Positions 30,326 through 41,676 of a DNA stretch of 64,000 nt are shown here, one piece after another. The translations under genes were made by a program, and so were the position numbers. Location of the stretch: the NCBI RefSeq assembly GCF_030269925.1, contig NC_085130.1:5034501-5098500 (forward strand), in the 5' to 3' direction. The stretch comes from Bombyx mori (lineage: Eukaryota > Arthropoda > Insecta > Lepidoptera > Bombycidae). The notes below the pieces were generated by a model. It was given only the letters and a program-made list of their open reading frames with translations. It did no database searches and had not been told where the DNA came from. Numbering within the stretch: position 1 is the stretch's first letter; every line of letters begins with the position of its first letter.

Positions 30326-31705
30326 TAACCACATCACACTGAAATTTCAAAAAATATTTCTACTGGTCTTTTGTGTGGATTTAGGAAAGTTAGTCATTAG
30401 ACTTAGAAATATAGTAGGTAACAGCTTATTTCACAGCTGCTTAACGGCTTAATTTCGCGTTTACAATTTAACTATTTCCTAAGTTCGAATACTTAATCGT
30501 CTTCTTAGTCGCGGACGACTATAATGTTGTTGGCCGACACTTGAATATAATTCTAACTACCTTCTATCAAAAAATGTTTATTGACTTTTGGATTTCATAT
30601 CATACAGAAAGAAATTATAGTATCTTGAGGTCTAAGCGATTGTTTGGTTTTCATCTTCACTACCAATAATAAAATGGAGATTAAACCATAAAATAAAATT
30701 TAATTCTGTCTACAACTTACAAAAAGAAAAAGAAGAGGCTTTATTGAAACATTTTCGACCTCAGGTAATGTGCTATACGTTACCCGTATTTGATCTACTT
30801 AATAATTCCAATCTAAATAAGAGGGTAGGAGTAAAAAAAAAACAAATTTAGTGGGTAGTAAAAATGTGACCCTGAACCAAAAACCTTATTGTTAACAGTT
30901 GAACAAATGCCTAACCCGGTTAAAAGCACCAAACCCGACCTCAAAGGCACTGTTGCACACATTACATCCACAGAGGCGTCTCGGAACGCAAATTACCCAA
31001 ATATTTTTATTTTACTACACGACTGTACTGAATAATCTATTTTTTGCGTTCACACGAATATGCGCTATGGCGCCTGGAAACAAGGATAGAATTGGCGTTT
31101 TGCATGCGATAGTGAATCACGGTCAAAGTGCGTAAGACTTACGTAGGATCTTTTTGAGGAAAATTAGATTTTCTCCGTGGGATTTTATTTGGCGTATCAA
31201 CCAAACAATCTAACTTATATGGCATTTATCAATTTAAATAAAAACTATAAGTGCCAGTATAAATACCAAGTTGGGATCTTAAACGGTAAAATATACCCAA
31301 TAAATAAGAAAATATAAGTATGCGACAAACTTTTCAAGCATTACATAATGATATTTATAATGAGCCCTCAAAATTGGATAATCTCCTATTCTATTGATAT
31401 TATGTGTTAGAAATACATGCAAGTCCAAGTACATCTACACTTGTGAATACTGAATATAATATTTAACAAAGATACTGATTCTGACCTTGAACCCAATCCA
31501 GTTCGAAGGGGACTTGAGTTACTTAGAAGCAGTGGTTTTTAAAGACTATTTATATTAAAGAAATGCTGTGAAATGACCGCGTCCAAACACAAAAGTAATA
31601 GATTCTGTTGCGGCCAAGAATAGCCGGGGCTAGAAGAATCTTCACCGACATTATTAACGGTTTTAACCACTAAACGAACGAAATAAGCTTCAAGATATCC
31701 TGAAT
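30326..31705. other. Intron 2 sequence, unassigned
   Basis: Long AT-rich stretch with no recognised repeat or coding signal. Confidence 0.4.
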
Positions 31706-31708
31706 ATG

Positions 31709-31765
31709 GTGGCAGGGTGGTGGTACCTACCCGCGCGGAATCACAAGAGGTCCTACCACCAGTAT
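31709..31765 (-). mobile_element. Bm1 SINE, 5' body scrap
   Basis: GCAGGGTGGTGGTACCTACC to GGTCCTACCACCAGTA only. Confidence 0.8.
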
Positions 31766-31892
31766 GTAAAAACAATAGGTATAAGTTACGAGTGTTGCAG
31801 TGATAAATGTGTTGTTAGAGAAATAGTTGAGCTGATTGTCGTTGTTGACCCGGACTTTTGAACCTGTCGTTTCGAAAACGGATCATATCTAC

Positions 31893-32043
31893 CTTCCTCG
31901 TCGCTTCCGATCATGGAGTATCTGTCATAACCGCTCAGGTTCCGGTGTGTGCCGAGCCCGAAGTCGTCTTTCGTCCACTGAAGCGCCCCAGCCTTGTTCT
32001 CCACTCGACAGGGCAGAGTGACTCGCGATCCCACTATCGCACT
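31893..32043 (-). CDS. kirre/rst: kirre/rst coding exon 2: Ig domain 1, first half
   Basis: Encodes residues 71-120 plus one base. It carries the B-strand cysteine (VGSRVTLPC, Cys82), the tryptophan in LQWTKDDFGLG and the block NLSGYDRYSMIGSDEEG, the best-conserved N-terminal signature of Roughest/Kirre/Neph1 proteins. NLS is a possible N-glycosylation site. The acceptor follows a pyrimidine tract and the donor is GAAG/GTAGAT. Enters at phase 0 and leaves at phase 1. Confidence 0.95.
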
Positions 32044-32086
32044 CTGTTGACAAAGGTTAAGCTAAATTAAAATCGATAGTAATGAC

Positions 32087-32362
32087 ACTGGTGGTAGGAC
32101 CTCTTGTTAGCTGGTGGTAGGACCTCTTTTCTACTGGTGGTAGGACCTCTTTTGAGTCCACGCGGCTAGGTACCACCACCCTGCCTATTTCTACCGCGAA
32201 GCAGTTCGGCTTGAAGGGCAGCCGTTGTAACTATACTTGAGACCTTAGAACTTATATCACAAGATGGGTGGCGCATTTACGTTGTAGATGTCTATGGGCT
32301 CCAGTAACCACTTAAAACGAGGTGGGCTGTGAACTCATCTACCCATCTAAGCATTAAAACAA
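32087..32362 (+). mobile_element. Bm1 SINE with triplicated 5' block
   Basis: CTGGTGGTAGGACCTCTT occurs three times within 32088-32153 before a normal body that ends AAGCATTAAAACAAAAAAAC. It lies 44 bp upstream of exon 2 in the sense of transcription. Confidence 0.88.
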
Positions 32363-32554
32363 AAAAACAAAAACAGGGGATTAACGATTGTTATTGCAGG
32401 GCCCGTCATCGGAGCAGAGTTTATCACACAGTGTGTTTTCAGAGATCTCCACACAGCTAGATCTGGAATGAACAGCCCTCCACGGTTTTTCTGAGTGTTA
32501 TAATTATTAGTCTTTGTTAAAACAAGGTCTGACTAACTAACTAACTAACTACAT

Positions 32555-32742
32555 CGGAAATTTGGCGCTACTGCTCGACCTCCCCGGTCGAAGACCTAGA
32601 GGTAGACCCAAGACAGGACAGCAAGGACGTAGTGCTGAAGGAAAAAAGGGAATGCAATGTTGCTGACGAGGATGTCGAAGACAGAGCGAAGTGGAGGAGT
32701 AAAGTGAGGAAAGCTGACCCCACCACCATGTGGGATAAATAG
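32555..32742 (+). mobile_element. RTE-type LINE C-terminal fragment, frameshifted
   Basis: LLDLPGRRPRGRPKTGQ in one frame and DVEDRAKWRSKVRKADPTTM in another, both hallmarks of the RTE reverse-transcriptase tail, followed by a GAGA run. Confidence 0.7.
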
Positions 32743-32814
32743 CTGGGAAGAGAGAGAGAGAGAAAGAGTCAAAACGAGGTCTGAAGAGAGAATCAGCGTT
32801 GTTAGGAGCTTGGC

Positions 32815-32905
32815 TATGTTCCTGGGATTGCTGACGTCTACGGGCGACGGTAACTACTCACCTCTGGTGGGTCGTATGCTTCTCTACCTACAAAGGCAAA
32901 GAACC
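32815..32905 (+). mobile_element. LINE family K 3' tail remnant
   Basis: CTGGGATTGCTGACGTCTAC and GGTGGGTCGTATGCTTCTCT match the complement of the family K module. Confidence 0.5.
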
Positions 32906-34130
32906 GCCCTCGGAGCTTTTGCTGTACTAAATTGTGTTAAGCTTTGACAAATAAAAAATAGTGACAGCCGTAAAACAAAGGACGACCGGTTTGACCATGC
33001 TCATAACGTCATAACATTACTGCAGTGTATTTGAACTACAGTAAAGAACATTACCGAACTGGTTATCAGTTTGGCATCACGAACTCCACGCTTGATTCGA
33101 TTAAGTATATTTTATAAAATAGCACGTCCATATATTTATCAATTTTGAGAAGGGAAAACGAAATAACGAGATATACGCAGTTATATTCAGTAATATAAGC
33201 TTTCACATAAAGAAAGATAGAGAAATGTTATTGTAGACAAAAAACATTATTTAATTTATGTCTATTTCAGGATGTGCCTTCGTCTAAAAAAAATTTACAT
33301 ACATACATAATTAAGGAATGTAATTTATGTACCGCTCAAAACCATTCGATTTCGCTAAAAACTAAGATTGAATTTTAAAACATCCTTTCCTTACGTAAAA
33401 CTCATTAATTAATCAGTTTTAAATAATAATAGGTATAAAATAGAGTTCCTTAACATCAAAACGGTGACCTTGATCGAAAAGTTCAAATCAACATATCAGG
33501 TAAAAAATGTCATTTACTTATTTTAAAAAAACACTTAAATTATAATAAATTAAAATGAAATGAATATATGCTAAATAAAATATCCAGACTAATACAACCG
33601 GAAGTGATTAATTACTCATCATCTACTCTAAGATCTACAGGCACGCCACACATACTTAATACAACAGAGAGAGACAGATATAAAAACCCATGGATGGGAC
33701 ATAACGTTTTTAAGCTATTGCCTAAGCTTTTATCGCGGCGACCGAATCAATAAATTCCGTAACGAAAATAAAACCTAACACCCCCACTCCGCCTACCATG
33801 TAGCTCACGTTTAACACATTTACACGTTGCGCTTGTGTAGTGTTTGTGAATAAGCGCGTGGCGTGACGTTGCACTGCATGGGTATCATGAAAAATCTGCC
33901 CATCTCTCTCTCGCGCGATCTAGCTTATGAGTGTGAAGAGGACAGTTAATATTTTGCTTTTGTTAATGTTTATAAATGTGGCGTGGTCTTATTTTATCGT
34001 TGTTTTAATATTAAATTATTATCTATAATCTAATTATAATTACATAAGTTGATAAAAAATGCTATGCAATAGCTTTACCGCGGCAGTCCCCGAGTGCCAT
34101 TAGTTTTTTTTTTCATTACGTGATGCTTTT
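32906..34130. other. Intron 1 sequence, unassigned
   Basis: Nothing recognised apart from a CTCTCTCTCGCGCG patch near 33904. Confidence 0.35.
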
Positions 34131-34138
34131 CATTACAT

Positions 34139-34300
34139 ATCATGCGTTTCGGTTTGAAGGGTAGGGCAGTCGTTGTACTATACTGAGACCTTAGAACTCA
34201 TATCTCAAGATGAGTGCCGGTATTTACGTTGTAGATATGTCTATGGGCTCCAGTAACCACTTCACACCAAGTGGGCCGTAAGCTCGTCCAAAAATCAAAG
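34139..34300 (+). mobile_element. Bm1 SINE, 5'-truncated
   Basis: CATGCGTTTCGGTTTGAAGG through TAAGCTCGTCCAAAAATCAA. Confidence 0.85.
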
Positions 34301-34629
34301 AAATTTTGTTAATATTATTGTTAGCTATTTAAAGCTTAATTAAAAACAAATGAGAATACGCCTAATTTTTTTTCTTCTCCAATAGAAAAATAACAATGTA
34401 AAAAAGGTAACGTAATATGAATCTTCAGGTATCAGGGATTACGGTCGAATTTCAATCATCGGACGAGTACTAAACTTTTCGAATACTGTGTGTTCACTAT
34501 GCAATGTCGGGTGTGAAGCGATGGTATCCAAAGCCAAACGGTAATAGCAACACCTCTTTTTTAGGCTTCTGCGCATTAAATTAATTTAAATTTGAATAAG
34601 ACAACGAAAAACATTCATACACGATTTTT

Positions 34630-35019
34630 GAAGTGAAACTTCTAATGCGACTTCTAACAAGGTTGCGTTAAACGTTTAACGCTACCATATTAGAAAGAGA
34701 CAGAGCGAGAGTGAATGCGTGGCACTCGAACGCATGCACGTAGTAGGTATACCTGCTATAGAACAGCGCGAGTGTTAAGCAACGAGTAGTATCCAATATT
34801 TTAATGAAGTATTAAAATATATATAGATTTCTATCTATAATTTAAAATAGGTATATATAGTAAAAATGTTGAAGATGTCACTCTGTCTCTTATACACAGC
34901 ATTCCCTATTACAAGAGCAATCTGATTTAAGGATGAAAAATGAAGATAACCACAATACTTCACATAGAAAAAGAAGTTTCACTTCATTCACTTGCACCAA
35001 GTTGCAGGCGCACTGTTTT
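34630..35019. mobile_element. MITE family B, complete copy
   Basis: GAAGTGAAACTTC at 34630, GAAGTTTCACTTC near 34973, ending in a T-run. Colinear with 10907-11275 over nearly its whole length. Confidence 0.75.
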
Positions 35020-35122
35020 TTTTTTATATGTAATTTAATTTTAATATGACCGTTTTCAAAAACACTTGATTTTAACTTTGAGAACGATGTACCATTGTAT
35101 TTAAGATAACTTCCATGAGCTA

Positions 35123-35563
35123 TCTATATATTAATACGTGAAGCAAAAACGTTGTATCCCTTTTTACGAAAATTGCGCGGACGGAGGAGTGTGAAATTTC
35201 CTACACTTATAGAGAATGTAGAGAAGGAGTGCAGAATGCTAATATTTTTTATAAATTTGAATTAAAAAATACATTAAATCAATAAAAAAATATTACACAC
35301 ACTACCATGTATTTGACACAACACATACATATAAATATATTATTTGTTTATTGTCAATTGTCAAACTTTTGTTATTGTTTAAAGTCTGTGATTAAATTGA
35401 GAATAGATGATGTAATACTGTTTGTCTTTAATATTATTTATCTATAGTGTAGTTTTGGTGAAATCTGTGATTATTTTATAGAGGTATGAAAATAGAACCA
35501 TAATAATCTTTAAGCTTATAATTCCAATTAATTATAGTCGAATTTCGACTACTGCGGGATCAC
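35123..35563 (+). mobile_element. Helitron family H4, 3' end altered
   Basis: Starts TCTATATATTAATACGTGAA; the 3' side reaches CGACTACTGCGGGATCAC rather than the CATCTAG end of the 51063 copy. Confidence 0.75.
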
Positions 35564-35783
35564 TGGTATCTACAATGACGTGACAAAATATATCCACTAC
35601 GCTCCGGTGTTTCGTAGCCGCTATGAAATGTTTTACGGCAATTACTTCGTTCGTAAACCTAATTATTTACGAAGAAGCTAAAAATATATCTCTGCACTGA
35701 CGGATAGGGCACAGCATAAGCGACTTGGCCTAAAGAAAAATCTGTGGAGGGAATTATTCGCGTATTCCTCCTTGTGTCGTAAG

Positions 35784-36021
35784 GTGGTAGGACCTCTTGT
35801 GAGTCCGCACGGGTAGGTCCCACCGCCCTACCTAGTTCTGCCGTGTGAAGAAGTAATGCGTTTCGGTTTGAAGGGCGGGGCAGCCGTTGTAACTATACTC
35901 AGACCTTAGAACTTATCTCAAGGTGGGTGGTGCGTTTGCGTTGTAGATGTCTATGGGCTCCAGCAACCACTTATCACCAGGTGGGCTCACGCTCGTCCAC
36001 CCATCTAAGCAATAAAAAAAA
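35784..36021 (+). mobile_element. Bm1 SINE body
   Basis: GGTGGTAGGACCTCTTGTGA to CCATCTAAGCAATAAAAAAA. An older, poorly preserved plus-oriented Bm1 remnant follows at 36023-36130. Confidence 0.88.
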
Positions 36022-36164
36022 CTAAGAATTAGAATCTACGTCTCATGATGGGCAGGTATATCTTTGATGTGCACGGACTCCAATTAACACCGGACGGGCT
36101 GTGAACCAGTCCACTCGTGTAATCGATAAAAACAAATGTAGTTTGTAAAACGTGAAGAAATATG

Positions 36165-36436
36165 CTATAATAATAATAATAAATATTTACTAACAATCAC
36201 ACCACGTTAACTAACTGGTCCCGTGATAAGTTCGTAAAGAACTTGTGTTACAGGTACCAGATAACGGAAATAAATGTAAGATTTTTATTATACACATACA
36301 TATATTTAATATACATCCATAACCCTGGAAAAGACATTTATATTTATCACACAAATATCCTCCCTTGGCGGGATTCGAACCCGCGACCCCCTTGTGTAGT
36401 GACCATGTCACTTACCACTACACCAGACGGCCGTTA
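36165..36436 (-). mobile_element. tRNA-headed SINE family T
   Basis: Head read on the minus strand: GTCTGGTGTAGTGGTAAGTG and GGGTTCGAATCCCGCCAAGG; body with CCAGGGTTATGGATGT; tail AAATATTTATTATTATTATT. Confidence 0.78.
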
Positions 36437-36925
36437 TATATAAATAAGAACAGTAGCAAGATTAGGAATGAATATAAAAATATTTATCTAAGACAATTAA
36501 AACCTAATGAAAATTATTAAACCAGTTTTATGGACACGATAACTTGCTCCCTGATCTGAATCATCATCGTTCACCATCGGCTTAATGTGAACGGTTAGAA
36601 TATCAAACGCTTTTATCTAGTAGGAATTAACATATGAAATACATATAAATATGCATGTCTGATTAGACTCAAATCGAATATGATGGTAGGCCTAAAAAAG
36701 CGATAAGTTTACCTAACGAATTCTTGTAAAATAAGTTTTATAAATCAATAAATACGGAATATAACTGCTTTCTTGCAAAATAAGAATATATACAGTTTAT
36801 TGATTCTCAATTTAAACTAAACATATATTTATAAGAGTGAAAAAGGTAAATGAAAAAAAAATTAACATATCTAATTTTAAAGAAATTACTTTTTTAGTTT
36901 AAGGTTTTTTATTGATTGTTAAAAC

Positions 36926-37194
36926 TCATGAATGAGCTCACGGAAATAGGCAAGGTGGTGATACCTACCCATGTGGACTCACAAGTCGTCCTACCACCAG
37001 TAATTACGCAAATTATAATTTTGCGATTTTGATTTTTACTACACGACGTCATTCCTTGACCGTGGAAGTCATCGTGAACATTTGTCAAGTACGTATTTCA
37101 TTAGAAAAATTGGTACCCGCCTGCGGGATTCGAAAATCGGTGCATCGCTTGATACGATTGCACCGGGCGTCTTATCCTTTAGGCCACGACGGCT
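36926..37194 (-). mobile_element. Bm1 SINE with head, 3' part deleted
   Basis: Body scrap GAAATAGGCAAGGTGGTGAT then linker and full tRNA-like head to CCTTTAGGCCACGACGGC. The 3' half of the body is gone. Confidence 0.85.
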
Positions 37195-38039
37195 ATCAGC
37201 TAAGTAGGGAAAACAAAAAAAAAATTGCAGTTACTGCCAATCCTACGACTAATCTGTCGACTCTGATAATCGCTTACCATCGAGTCGTGAGAGAAACAGC
37301 CCATCGCCGACACTTAAAAAAATATATACACATATAATTAACTGCAACATAAATCCTAAGTTCATCGACCTCGATTAAAAGCAATGGCATTTAAAAATGT
37401 ATCGTAAATTTACAGTAGAACGTGATTTAAGAAATCACCGGTTTTGTTGTGAAATAAAAGACAAATTCGATTTTATTTACTACTAGTTAAAGGTTAAAAT
37501 CGAATTTAGAAAGAAAAAAAAACAAGAATAAAAAAATTTAATTTAATCAGTTATACCGGTAATGTACTTTGAATTTTTTAAATCGGTATCGTCACTCAAT
37601 GTATATTGGAATCAACTTTTTTTTTTAATCAAACTACATCTATTACCGTATGCTAGTCTGCCCCTACAAGGGCAATAAAAAAAAAAAAAAATCAAAATCC
37701 TCAACACCGATCTTAAAACCGGCCACGGTGGTATTTTTTCACTAGGGTCAATTTCCATCACATCGTGGACGCCTCCACCCACTTCGAGATATGAGGATCT
37801 AACTCATCCTCCAAAGCGGAAAGCCTGTTTCGTTGTGAAAAACCACCACCATTATGTTTCAAGTTCAGATAAAATCGAACTACCTTGCACAATAATATGG
37901 CTCCTACGATGTAACTGGTATAAGTTGCTAATTATTTTATTTTGTATTTACTTGCATATTTTTAGTATTAAGTTATAAGTCTATCTTATATTGTATTTAT
38001 TTTTGACATGTGTATATAAGTAATATTTTTATGTAAGTT
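37195..38039. other. Intron 1 sequence with an old SINE-like patch
   Basis: Around 37730-37860, CCACCCACTTCGAGATATGA recalls a very old Bm1 copy. GTCTGCCCCTACAAGGGCAA near 37658 recalls family K. Rest unassigned. Confidence 0.35.
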
Positions 38040-38215
38040 TATTAAGATACAGCACCGTCCATGCTAGTTTGCTTATTCCTCTCCCTGCAAGGTTGCCTGG
38101 AAGAGATCGCTTTCAGCGATAAGGCCGCCGACAATTTATGTCACCGTCTATTATTTGTTTTATATGCTTACTCTGTACATGTGGTGTCAAATAAAGAGTT
38201 ATTATTATTAATTCT
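38040..38215 (+). mobile_element. LINE 3' tail (AGATCGCTTTCAGCGATAAG type)
   Basis: TTGCCTGGAAGAGATCGCTT and GGTGTCAAATAAAGAGTTAT are a recurrent 3' end of lepidopteran LINEs, with a TTATTATTATT tail. Confidence 0.6.
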
Positions 38216-38549
38216 GATCAATAATAATTAAATTAAAGGTATGAAATTAAAATGATGCTGGTGTGCACGTCCCTGCGCAGGTGCCGGCGGAAGATCAGCG
38301 CCGCAGTACCGATTGTCTCGGTCCTCTTAGGCATTGCTGAGCCGATAACCGCTTGTGCCTTGTTATTTTTCTTTTAATTTTTGTTTCATTTTTTGTAAAT
38401 TTATGTTTGAAAAAAAATATTATTATTATTATAAAATTAGTTTATCAATATTGCTAATCTATTCTGCCTTAAGCTCCAAAGGCAGACAATACCACGGCGT
38501 ACCGCATCGTTCTAAAACAAATGGGGTCGTAAGATTGGTTTGATTTTTG

Positions 38550-38735
38550 CCTACCTATTTGCTAGTAGCCTAAGGAACTATTTCAGCTATGCCCGGACCG
38601 GTAAGAGAGCTCACGGGCTCAGCCTGTGAGAATTTGCTAACACTAGCCATAGCACGAGTAGTGCTTCGCAGAATCTACGGATTGGATTTGCGACTCACTG
38701 AGAAGATCCGGCGAGAAACTCAGTGGGCTAAGATA
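38550..38735 (-). mobile_element. Jockey-type LINE 3' end
   Basis: Minus orientation: TTGCCTACCTATTTGCTAGT through GAGCTCACGGGCTC, CAGAATCTACGGATTGGA and GAGAAACTCAGTGGGC. Confidence 0.75.
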
Positions 38736-38964
38736 GGTTTAGATTTCGTAACTATAAGTACCACACAAAGACAGCATATTAAATACCTTCTTCTCATAAG
38801 TTTTTCAAACGATTTCCTGTTCTTTTAAAAGCCATCGAAGAGTTTATATACTATAACAAAAATATAATCCTTTTTCCAAAACATCAATAGTTGAAGAAAA
38901 ACTCTTAGATGACTGATTTAAGTCGAATTTCGATAATAGAGAGATAAAGTTATAAACGTCCCAC

Positions 38965-39174
38965 CTGATCTTGCGGCTCCATGGCGAATCTCTGTTCCTG
39001 GTAACCATGACAACCGACAACGCAGACAATAAAAAGCAGGATCCGTATCCCGGCATCCGACGTCCATATCCGTTTCCCTCCCGCCACCGTTCTAAAATTA
39101 AATCTCGCACTCGGGATGCGCGCCCGCAACTTTAAATGCTGTTTATTTCGGGAGTAGCTTTTGTCTGCCGCCAT
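38965..39174 (-). CDS. kirre/rst: kirre/rst coding exon 1: signal peptide and N-terminus of mature protein
   Basis: Encodes residues 1-70. A basic N-region of about 40 residues precedes a hydrophobic core (ILLFIVCVVG), then the segment QRFAMEPQDQ that begins the mature protein in this family. The ATG at 39174 follows an in-frame TGA in the leader, so it is the first possible in-frame start in this exon; two other upstream ATGs lie out of frame. The donor at 38964 follows CAG and is phase 0. The N-region is unusually long for a signal peptide, though insect Kirre proteins also have extended N-termini. Confidence 0.88.
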
Positions 39175-39276
39175 GTCAGTTTGTCTCGATGGGGCATGTT
39201 TCTGAAAGCTCGAGTGAAGCTTTCCTCATTTCCTTGATTTTCGTATGAATACTTCGGTAATAAAACTCTTCTCAAT
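39175..39276 (-). promoter_or_regulatory. 5' untranslated part of exon 1, preceded by a splice acceptor
   Basis: A pyrimidine-rich acceptor (CTCTTGTTTCAG) ends at 39277, so this leader is internal and at least one non-coding exon must lie upstream. The leader holds two upstream ATGs. One opens a short ORF that stops just before the main start, a layout that could reduce translation of the main frame. Confidence 0.7.
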
Positions 39277-39438
39277 CTGAAACAAGAGAAATAGGAGCTT
39301 TTAAAAAAAACAGCGGGTAGTCAAACGCAATGTCCTCTTTAAGGATTCTTCGGATAATCACAGAATCCGCAGGGGCGATAATAATTCAAATTCATATTAA
39401 CATTATTATTTGTTGTAAACATTTATATGTATATCGAC

Positions 39439-39915
39439 GTGTGAGAGGCTATTAGGTTCAAGCGACATTTTGGCAAGCTTACAGGAGAGCCATTTTGTGC
39501 TTAAAATTTGCAATAAATATCATGAGAAAAAAGCTTCTTCGGCGATTTGAATAGGGTAAACATAATTGAAGTTCTATTAGGAATTAGGAACATCAAATCT
39601 TTGATAGTAATCTATTCTAATATATAAATCTACAGTGGTTTTTACGGATGTTCCGTTATAACTACTGAACCATGCATCCGACTGACTTGAAACTTGGTAT
39701 CCATATAGAAAATACATGCATTTAATGGATACGCTAATATTTATATGAGTGTTGGACTCCCTAATAATAAAGACAATAAATAATAATGTTAATTTTAAAT
39801 GCCCAGCGAAGCGGGCGAGTACGGCTTGTACCAAATAAAATGGACCTTCAATTGCAAATAGAAATGTCGCATATTAACCGATATGTCGCTTAAACTAAAT
39901 AGCTTTACACCCCTA
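39439..39915. mobile_element. MITE family D, split by a Helitron
   Basis: Left end GTGTGAGAGGCTATTAGGTT and right end AGTTTAAGCGACATATCGG read in reverse match 7986-8234. The halves are separated by 39611-39830. It lies upstream of the receptor's exon 1. Confidence 0.7.
39611..39830 (+). mobile_element. Helitron family H5 inserted in MITE D
   Basis: Starts TCTATTCTAATATATAAATC after AA and reaches CCCAGCGAAGCGGGCGAGTA. Relative of 25377-25623. Confidence 0.7.
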
Positions 39916-40199
39916 GATATATTAGAATATGGGAGAAAATAAAGTTAAAGTTTTTTTTAAAGTTAAATTGAAAATAAAGTTATGACACACAGCGCCCTAC
40001 GGTCTATATCTTTGTTACGAGCGACTTTTTCCAGGGAAAACTGAGAAGTTGTTATTACAACTTTTAACGCTGTCAATTTTCTTTACATCATACAATTTAG
40101 TTATTCTATCGTAATACATATAAGGAATCTTGAGATGTTTGTGAATACGGTTGAATATTGGGAGCAAATACACGCTACTGTTTACCTAAATAAAATATA

Positions 40200-40338
40200 T
40201 CTATACTAATATTATAAAGCTGAAGAGTTTGTTTGTTTGAACGCGCTAATCTTAGGAACTACTGGTCCGATTTGAAAAAAATTTAACGTTATGCCAAAGA
40301 AACTATTCCACGCGGACGAAGTCGCGAGCAAAAGCTAG
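40200..40338 (+). mobile_element. Short Helitron family H2
   Basis: 139 bp from TCTATACTAATATTATAAAG to CGAGCAAAAGCTAG, with the hairpin-forming GCGGACGAAGTCGCG just before the end. Both termini look intact. Confidence 0.75.
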
Positions 40339-40424
40339 TGTAACACAAGAAGAAAAAAAAACTATGAAATAAGTAGTGAACCGAAATAATTATTAATGTC
40401 ATGTCTTTTGCTTGTGCTCACATC

Positions 40425-40505
40425 TGTCCTGGCAAGGGTAGTGCTTCGCTGGACCGGAGTCGCAATCCACTGAGAGAAACCGGCGAAAAACTCAGTGGGT
40501 AACTA
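40425..40505 (-). mobile_element. Jockey-type LINE scrap
   Basis: GGGTAGTGCTTCGCTGGACC and GGCGAAAAACTCAGTGGGT. Confidence 0.6.
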
Positions 40506-40561
40506 ATTTCTCTTAACGTCTTCAAGTCGGTAAAAATGGACGTCCATACATGTATAACGGA

Positions 40562-40765
40562 TTTTTTTTCCTACCTAAGCTGATAGCCTTGAGAGGCTAC
40601 TTCAGCTTCGTCCTAACCTGTAGGTGAGCTCACAGGGCTCAAACCGGAGTGTTGCTAACACTGGCTCTAGCAAGAGCAGTGCTTCGCAGAATCTACCACC
40701 GGATCCAAAACGCGACCCACTGAGAAGATCCGGCGAGAAACTCAATGGGCTGTGTCTATGGGTTA
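40562..40765 (-). mobile_element. Jockey-type LINE 3' end
   Basis: TTTTTTTTCCTACCTAAGCT (poly-A complement) through GAAACTCAATGGGCTGTG, minus orientation. Confidence 0.8.
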
Positions 40766-40809
40766 AATATAACGGATATACCAAGCCAGTAAGCCCGTCT
40801 TAAAAGAAG

Positions 40810-40898
40810 ATTTAACACAACCCGATGAAGAGTTCGACGAACAATCTAATCACAGACACAGCCTACTGAGTTCCTCGCTGGGTCTTTTCAGCGGGTCG
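40810..40898 (+). mobile_element. Jockey-type LINE 3' end, left half
   Basis: GATGAAGAGTTCGACGAACA through GGTCTTTTCAGCGGGTCGCG; continues after the Bm1 at 41173. Confidence 0.7.
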
Positions 40899-41148
40899 CG
40901 TTTTTTTTTTTTTTTGCTTAGATAGGTGGACGAGCTCACAGCCCACATGGTGTTAAGTGGTTACTGGAGCCCATAGACATTTACAGCGTAAATGCGCCAC
41001 TCATCTTGAGCTATAAGTTCTAAGATCTCTCAGTATAGTTACAACGGCTGCCCTACCCTTCAAATCGAAACGCATTACTGCTTCACGGCAGAAATAGGCA
41101 GGGCGGTGGTACCTACCCGCGCGGACTCACAAGAGGTCCTACCACCAG
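40899..41148 (-). mobile_element. Bm1 SINE inserted in a LINE
   Basis: Poly-T (14 bases) then TTGCTTAGATAGGTGGACGA to GGTCCTACCACCAGTAA. LINE sequence flanks both sides. Confidence 0.9.
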
Positions 41149-41172
41149 TAAAAAACCACCAGTTTCTGATCA

Positions 41173-41292
41173 GATTAAGCGAAGCACTGCTCTTGCTAGG
41201 GCTAGTGTTAGCAAATTCTCTCAGATTGAACCCGTGAGCTCACCTACCCATCAGGGCATAGCCGAAATAGCCTCTTAGTCTACCAGCGAATA
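41173..41292 (+). mobile_element. Jockey-type LINE 3' end, right half
   Basis: GCGAAGCACTGCTCTTGCTA through GAGCTCACCTACCCATCAGG. Confidence 0.75.
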
Positions 41293-41676
41293 GATAGCAA
41301 ATCAAAACAAAACCAACTGATTTCAAGATTCACAACTTTACTCACATTCTTCATGATAAACTAAAGTTGCTTAATTCGTAACCATTAACAAAAACATTTT
41401 TATCTCCGAACATAATTCAGAGATAGTCTCTCTTAAGCCTAACGAGAAACAGAATTACGTCTTAAAATACTTTTAATTCTATTGGAAGACGAGATTTACA
41501 AATCGCATTATCTCTAATCTGCTACTTTGTTAACGAATAATGAATTGAGTCGTAATATATTTGATGTTTTTGATCGAGGCATTCCAAGGGATGAATTATG
41601 AATTACTTTAAGTCTGATTTAAGCTTTATATGTCTCTATAGATTCTTAAAGTCCCAATTTAATTGTATAACTTATG

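Larger units (their letters stand above)
3320..39276 (-). other. kirre/rst: Gene span: roughest/kirre-type Ig-superfamily adhesion receptor (17 coding exons, 3' end missing)
   Basis: Seventeen minus-strand exons with AG acceptors and GT donors join in one continuous frame (2341 nt, 780 codons plus one base). The product has a signal peptide near residues 44-56, five Ig domains with Cys pairs 82/140, 188/247, 295/339, 381/425 and 467/526, a membrane helix near 550-572 and a tyrosine-rich tail. The order matches Drosophila Roughest, Kirre and vertebrate Neph1, cell-surface proteins used in cell sorting, myoblast fusion and axon targeting. Every exon phase agrees with the next, which strongly supports the model. 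Roughest and Kirre cannot be told apart here. The C-terminal exon(s) and non-coding first exon are not included in this span. Confidence 0.93.
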
